Positions 59,816-64,000 of a stretch of DNA of 64,000 nt are shown here, in pieces; position 1 is the stretch's first letter, and each line of letters starts with the position of its first letter. The translations under genes and the position numbers were made by a program. Source of the DNA: Jiangella sp. DSM 45060 (GTDB taxonomy: Bacteria > Actinomycetota > Actinomycetes > Jiangellales > Jiangellaceae); the NCBI RefSeq assembly GCF_900105175.1, contig NZ_LT629771.1, positions 3,162,001 to 3,226,000 on the forward strand. Reading direction: 5' to 3'. The notes below the pieces were generated by a model. That model had not been told where the DNA came from, ran no database searches, and saw only the letters and a program-made list of their open reading frames with translations.

Positions 59816-61240
59816 TCATCCGACGTACCGGGCCCCGCTGAAGAACCGCGGCCCCTGACCTGATCCGATCTGCCCGATGCCGCTGCTGCCCCACATGCCC
59901 ATCACCGGGTCGGAGTCGGGCGGGCCGTAGGGCGAATTCAGCCGCACGAGGCCGGCGCGCAGCCGGCGGCCGACGGCACGGGCGGCGTCGCGATCACGGG
60001 CGAACACGTAGCCGGCCAGGCCGTAGGTGTGGTCGTTGGCGATGGTGACCGCCTCGTCGAGGCCCCGGTACGTCCGGACCAGCAGGACGGGCCCGAAGAT
60101 CTCCTCGCGCAGGTCCGGTGCGCCGTCGGCGAGCACGACGGCCGGCGCGGCGAAGTGGCCGCCGGACTCCGGCACCTTTCCGTAGCGGCGCACCTCGCAG
60201 CCGCGCGCGGCGAACTGGGCGAGCTGCTCCTCGACCCGGCGGCGATGCGGCTCGTGGGCCAGCGGACCCAGCTGGGTGGCGGGGTCGGCCGTACCGCCGA
60301 TGGTCAGCGCGTCGAGGATGGTCGCGAACGCGTCCAGGTATCCCTGCGCCTCGGCCTCGGGGACGATGACGCGTCGCGGCGCGACGCAGTACTGCGCGTT
60401 CAGCGTGAGCATCGCCGTGACGACGTGCTCGGCCACCGTCGCCGGGTCCTCACCCGGCAGCACCACGGCCGGGTTGTTGCCGGACAGCTCGAGGTCGACG
60501 GGTTTGAGCCGCGCCGCGCAGGCCTGCGCCACGGCGGTGCCACCGGCCACCCCGCCGGTGTAGGAGACGGCGGCGACGCGCTCGTCGCGGACCAGGGCGG
60601 CGCCGACCGCGCTGCCACCGTGGACGATCTGCACGACGCCCGCGGGCAGCGTCGCCTGGACCGCCTCGGCGAAGCTCCCGGTGAAGTGCGGCGCCCACTC
60701 CGACGGCTTGATGATCACCGGGCAGCCGGCCGTCAGGGCGTCGGCGGTCTTGACCATCGCCAGCTGCGCCGGAGCGTTCCACGGGAGGAACACCGCGGCC
60801 GGGCCCCACGGGAGCCTCCACTGGTCGCTCGCACCGGCCGACGTGGCCTGCTCGACGTGGCCGAACCCCTCCTCGATCTGCGCGGCGGCGGCGTCCAGGA
60901 GCATGGCGACGGCGCCGCCGAACGCGGTGATCGTCGCCTGCGGCACCCCCGTGTCCTGGGCGTCGGCCCGGGCGAGGTCGGGGACGCGCGCCTGGAGCTC
61001 GACGCGCAGCGCTCGCAGGGCAGCGGCGCGTTCCTCGCGCGGCAGCCCGAACCAGGTGCCGTCGGTGTGCGCGGCCCACGCGGTGGCCAGGGCCGCGTCG
61101 ACGCTCGCGGCGGAGCTGGCCCGTTGCGGGTGCAGCTCCTGCCCGGTGTCGGCGTCGGTCAGGACCGGGTCCAGGGTGTCCGCCGGGATCGCCGACGTCG
61201 CCCCGACCAGCTCGCGGATCGTGCAGTCGTGGCCGGTCAC
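59816..61240 (-). CDS. NAD(P)-dependent aldehyde dehydrogenase
   Basis: 474 aa from GTG 61238-61240, overlapping the GMC oxidoreductase stop (GTGA). Family motifs: FLPWNAPAQLAMVKTADALTAGC with the KPSEW cofactor segment, general-base Glu in LELSGNNPAVVLPG, and nucleophile Cys in NAQYCVAPRRVIVPE. The C-terminal FGPVLLVRTY and IANDHTYGLAGYVF segments are typical. With the upstream alcohol-oxidising GMC enzyme it would convert an alcohol via its aldehyde to the acid. Confidence 0.9.
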   Translation of the reverse strand: MTGHDCTIRELVGATSAIPADTLDPVLTDADTGQELHPQRASSAASVDAALATAWAAHTDGTWFGLPREERAAALRALRVELQARVPDLARADAQDTGVPQATITAFGGAVAMLLDAAAAQIEEGFGHVEQATSAGASDQWRLPWGPAAVFLPWNAPAQLAMVKTADALTAGCPVIIKPSEWAPHFTGSFAEAVQATLPAGVVQIVHGGSAVGAALVRDERVAAVSYTGGVAGGTAVAQACAARLKPVDLELSGNNPAVVLPGEDPATVAEHVVTAMLTLNAQYCVAPRRVIVPEAEAQGYLDAFATILDALTIGGTADPATQLGPLAHEPHRRRVEEQLAQFAARGCEVRRYGKVPESGGHFAAPAVVLADGAPDLREEIFGPVLLVRTYRGLDEAVTIANDHTYGLAGYVFARDRDAARAVGRRLRAGLVRLNSPYGPPDSDPVMGMWGSSGIGQIGSGQGPRFFSGARYVG

Positions 61241-62802
61241 AGGGTGCTCCCCTCACGCATCGATGCCGCGACCTTCTCGCCGACGAGGATCGCGGTCAGG
61301 TTGGTGTTCGCCCGTGGCACCCACGGGAGGATGCTCGCGTCGGCTACGCGCAGGCCGTCGACGCCGAGGACGCGGCCGTGCGGGTCTACCACGGCCCGCG
61401 GGTCGTCCGGCGCGCCCATGCGGCACGACCCGCTCGCGTGCACCGTGTCGGACACGGCGGCGAGGGCGAACCGCGCGAACTCGTCGTCGGACATGGTCTC
61501 CGCCGGGTCGGCGCTCACGGAGCCGAGGCCGCTGAGGCTCATGGCCGACGCGATCGAGCGCAGCTCCGGCTGCGCGGCGAAGGACCGCAGCTCCTCGGTC
61601 ACGGCGCGGAACCGGCGCAGGTCGTCGGGGTGCGACAGCAGGTCGAAGTCGACCAGCGGGTCGGCGGACGGGTCGGTCGAGGCCAGCCGGACCGACCCGG
61701 TCGACGCGACCCGGTTGACCCAGCCGACGACCCCGGCGGCCGGCACGCCGAGGCCCAGCGCGCCGGTCACCGCGATCATGGCGTCGTTGACCTCGTCGCC
61801 GACGCCGGTGGTGAACCGGACGCAGATCTGGCCGCGCATGGGCACGCCGCGGTAGTCGATCTCCTGGTGCAGCCCGAGGCCCAGCGCGATGCTCGGGTGG
61901 TCCTGCAGGCCGCGCCCGACCGGCAGGTCCATGACGGGGCCGATGCCGGCGTCGCGCAGCTCGCCGGCCGGGCCGACGCCCGAGCGCAGCAGCACCGCCG
62001 GCGAGTGGATGGCGCCGGCGGACACGACGACCTCGGCGGCGCGGAACTCGACCGGCTCACCCGCGACGATCGCACGCACGCCGGTCACGCGGTTCCCGTC
62101 GAACAGGACGCGGTCGACCAGCGCGTCGCCCACGACACGCAGGCCGGGACGGTCGCGCGCCGGTTCGAGGTACGCGTCGTTGGTCGAGACCCGGACGGTG
62201 CCGAAGCTGTTGAGCGCGTACGGCGACACCCCGGTCGAGCCCGGCGCGTTGTGGTCCGGCGCCCACGGGTGGCCCAGCCGCCGCGCGGCCGCATCGACCG
62301 CGGCGTCGACGGCGGCGAAGTTCTCGTGCCGCGGCCGCGTGATCGGGATCGGCCCGTCGCCGCCGTGGTACGCCTCGGCGCCGAAGTCCAGGTCGTTCTC
62401 GAGCCGGCGCAGCAGCGGCAGGACGTCGTCGTGGCCCCAGCCGGCGCAGCCCTGCGCGGCCCAGCCGTCGAAGTCCTCGACGGTCGCCCGGATCGCGAAC
62501 AGCCCGTTGACCGCGGAGCTGCCGCCCACGCCGCGTCCGCGCGCGTACGGCAGCCGGTCCTGCGCGGGCGTCCGCGCCGCCAGCAGCTCCGCGTACATGT
62601 GGGTCTTCAGCAGGGTCGCGGTCGGCATGACGATCATCGGCTCGATGCTGCGGATCTCCGGGACCGCGTCGGCCGACCGGTAGTCCGGGCCGGCCTCCAG
62701 GACGAGCACCCGGCGGCCGTCGTCCTCGGTCAGCCGGCCGGCCAGCGCCGCGCCCGCGGAACCGGCGCCGACGACGATGACGTCGTACTCGGGACCGCTC
62801 AC
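61237..62802 (-). CDS. GMC family FAD oxidoreductase (choline dehydrogenase-like)
   Basis: 521 aa from GTG 62800-62802, overlapping the stop of the S9C peptidase gene. FAD loop VVGAGSAGAALAGRL, GMC signature GRGVGGSSAVNGLFAIR near residue 90, second signature near 255 (GAIHSPAVLLRSGVGP), and the C-terminal active-site region HASGSCRMG and PRANTNLTAILVGEK. The second catalytic position is Asn, as in many members. It oxidises a primary alcohol using FAD. Operon with the aldehyde dehydrogenase and peptidases. Confidence 0.9.
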   Translation of the reverse strand: MSGPEYDVIVVGAGSAGAALAGRLTEDDGRRVLVLEAGPDYRSADAVPEIRSIEPMIVMPTATLLKTHMYAELLAARTPAQDRLPYARGRGVGGSSAVNGLFAIRATVEDFDGWAAQGCAGWGHDDVLPLLRRLENDLDFGAEAYHGGDGPIPITRPRHENFAAVDAAVDAAARRLGHPWAPDHNAPGSTGVSPYALNSFGTVRVSTNDAYLEPARDRPGLRVVGDALVDRVLFDGNRVTGVRAIVAGEPVEFRAAEVVVSAGAIHSPAVLLRSGVGPAGELRDAGIGPVMDLPVGRGLQDHPSIALGLGLHQEIDYRGVPMRGQICVRFTTGVGDEVNDAMIAVTGALGLGVPAAGVVGWVNRVASTGSVRLASTDPSADPLVDFDLLSHPDDLRRFRAVTEELRSFAAQPELRSIASAMSLSGLGSVSADPAETMSDDEFARFALAAVSDTVHASGSCRMGAPDDPRAVVDPHGRVLGVDGLRVADASILPWVPRANTNLTAILVGEKVAASMREGSTL

Positions 62803-64000
62803 GGCTGCTCCTGACTACGCCCGCCGAGGTGTTCGGCGAAGAAGCGGTCCATGGCGTGGAACATGGTGAACAGGTTCTCGGGGTTCTGGAAGCCGTGGCC
62901 CTCGTCGTCGGCGACGATGTACTCGACCGGGACGTCTCGCGCCCGGAGCGCGCCGACGATGTTGTCGGCCTCCTCCTTGACGACGCGCGAGTCGTTGGCG
63001 CCCTGCACGACGAGTAGCGGGGTCCGGATGCCGTCGACCATGGTGATCGGCGACCGCGTCAGCATGTCGGCCTCGTCCGCCGGGTCCTCGGGATCGCCGA
63101 CGTAGCGGTACCAGCTGTTGCCGATGAGCGGCTTGAGGAACTCCGGCAGCGTGCGCATGAAGTTCGGCAGGCTGGAGATGCCGACGTAGTCGACCGCCGC
63201 GGCGAAGAAGTCCGGGGTGACCGTGACGCCGACCAGCGTCGAGTAGCCGCCGTAGGACCCGCCGTAGATCCCGATGCGGGCCGGGTCGGCGTACCCCTGC
63301 TCGACGGCCCAGTTCGCGGCGTCGATCAGGTCGTCGTGCATCGCGCCGGCGAACTCCCTGATCGCGGCGGTGATGTGCCTGGCGCCGTACCCGGACGAGC
63401 CGCGGAAGTTCACCTGCAGCACGGCGTAGCCGCGATTAGCCAGGAACTGGATCTGCGGGTCGAACCCCCACGAGTCGTGACACCAGGGCCCGCCGTGCAC
63501 CTTCAGGATCAGCGGCAGCCCCGTCGGTTCGACGCCCACCGGCAGGGTGAGGAACGCGTGCAGCGGCAGCCCGTCCCGCGCCGGGAACGCGACCGGCGTC
63601 ATCGGCGCCAGCTCCGCCGGGTCCAGCCGCGGGTACGGCCGGAACAGCAGCCGGCTCTCCCGCGTGGTGTGGTCGTAGTAGTAGGTGAGGCCCGGCTCGC
63701 GGTCGTGGGCGAACGTCGCGACCCACCGCTGCTCGGTCTCGTCCGACGAGACCGCCGCCAGCACGCCGTCGGACAGCTTGGACAGCTCCGCGTACACGTC
63801 CGCGAAGTGCGGGTCGAGCACCAGGAGGTGCGGCCGCTCCCCCACGAACCGCACCGCCAGCACCTCGCCGGTGCGCCGGCTGGTGAACAGCGTGGGCGGA
63901 TAGGTGCGCGCGACGTAGCCCATGGTGCAGAGGCTGTGCCCGTCCAGTGCGGCGACCACGGTCTCTTCGCCGGTCTCGGCGTCGACGCGGACCAGGCGCA
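62799..64000 (-). CDS. S9 family prolyl oligopeptidase-like peptidase, partial
   Basis: The reading frame continues past the right edge, so only the C-terminal 400 residues are seen: the end of a beta-propeller followed by a hydrolase domain. Catalytic residues are Ser in GGSYGGYS, Asp in VQGANDSRV and His in DDEGHGFQN. The LKVHGGPWCHDSWGFDPQ segment and overall pattern fit the acylaminoacyl-peptidase-like S9C subgroup, not the DPPIV-like group of the three other copies. It is the upstream member of the leftward operon with GMC, ALDH and S9 paralogue 3. Confidence 0.9.
   Translation of the reverse strand, partial: RLVRVDAETGEETVVAALDGHSLCTMGYVARTYPPTLFTSRRTGEVLAVRFVGERPHLLVLDPHFADVYAELSKLSDGVLAAVSSDETEQRWVATFAHDREPGLTYYYDHTTRESRLLFRPYPRLDPAELAPMTPVAFPARDGLPLHAFLTLPVGVEPTGLPLILKVHGGPWCHDSWGFDPQIQFLANRGYAVLQVNFRGSSGYGARHITAAIREFAGAMHDDLIDAANWAVEQGYADPARIGIYGGSYGGYSTLVGVTVTPDFFAAAVDYVGISSLPNFMRTLPEFLKPLIGNSWYRYVGDPEDPADEADMLTRSPITMVDGIRTPLLVVQGANDSRVVKEEADNIVGALRARDVPVEYIVADDEGHGFQNPENLFTMFHAMDRFFAEHLGGRSQEQP

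Noticed and set aside
1-64000. CRISPR arrays, rRNA, tRNA, phage genes, integrases, plasmid origins
   Set aside because: Gaps between genes are short and were read for repeats, cloverleaf-like patterns and recombinase motifs; none was convincing. A covariance-model search was not possible here.

Overview
The window is 64 kb of very GC-rich DNA (roughly 72-73% by eye). Start codons are mixed ATG/GTG with one probable TTG, and tight operons with 4-nt ATGA/GTGA overlaps are common. Several genes appear to start at or within a base or two of the transcript end (leaderless). Together with the gene content this points to a soil-type actinomycete. A Jiangella-like genus is my guess from the gene families only; nothing in the window proves the genus. 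I see no rRNA, tRNA, CRISPR array, integrase or complete insertion sequence.

Region by region. (1) 1-9389: a sulfur/glycan locus. It holds a truncated secreted F5/8-type-C protein, a ROK regulator, an SsuBCA-like ABC importer, a type I sulfatase and, after a strong hairpin terminator, a large secreted sialidase-fold protein. That protein carries two copies of an accessory domain, one of them circularly permuted and inserted inside the propeller. (2) 9537-11902: a VOC protein, a zinc alcohol dehydrogenase and an endonuclease-III-like glycosylase. (3) 11911-16550: two divergent gene sets around a type III polyketide synthase (type III PKS, ICMT-type methyltransferase and flavin hydroxylase, then UbiA and a geranylgeranyl-reductase-like flavoprotein). 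This looks like a lipoquinone or prenylated phenolic-lipid cluster. (4) 16676-26447: two small proteins, an SLC13/TrkA-C transporter, an M20 peptidase with a YfcC transporter, and a string of envelope proteins. (5) 26540-28407: DUF1876 protein, a phosphoribosyltransferase-hydrolase fusion and a 36-aa membrane peptide; the first two belong to families known from the mycobacterial DosR dormancy regulon.

(6) 28438-38995: two divergent, translationally coupled operons. Leftward: DUF2064 transferase, membrane molybdopterin oxidoreductase, small membrane protein, methyltransferase, family 2 glycosyltransferase, MTAP-family phosphorylase, TlpA-like lipoprotein and a CcdA-PEBP fusion. Rightward: response regulator, histidine kinase, GT-C-like membrane protein and an epimerase with a Cys/His-rich insert. 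Phosphorylase plus DUF2064 plus GT2 is reminiscent of arsenosugar pathways, but no ArsM or radical-SAM ArsS is present. I regard this as the best candidate for an undescribed system.

(7) 39047-41223: an MFS exporter and an orphan CobK-like protein. (8) 41317-64000: a peptide-use island. A DUF885 peptidase, two S9 peptidases and a serine beta-lactamase-fold protein face an oligopeptide ABC importer that is followed by an S15-type hydrolase, an SDR and a GntR regulator. Beyond a transposase remnant come a third S9 paralogue, an aldehyde dehydrogenase, a GMC oxidoreductase and a fourth, more distant S9 peptidase cut by the window edge. A perfect 8-2-8 palindrome sits between the divergent peptidase and transporter units and is a natural operator candidate for the GntR protein.
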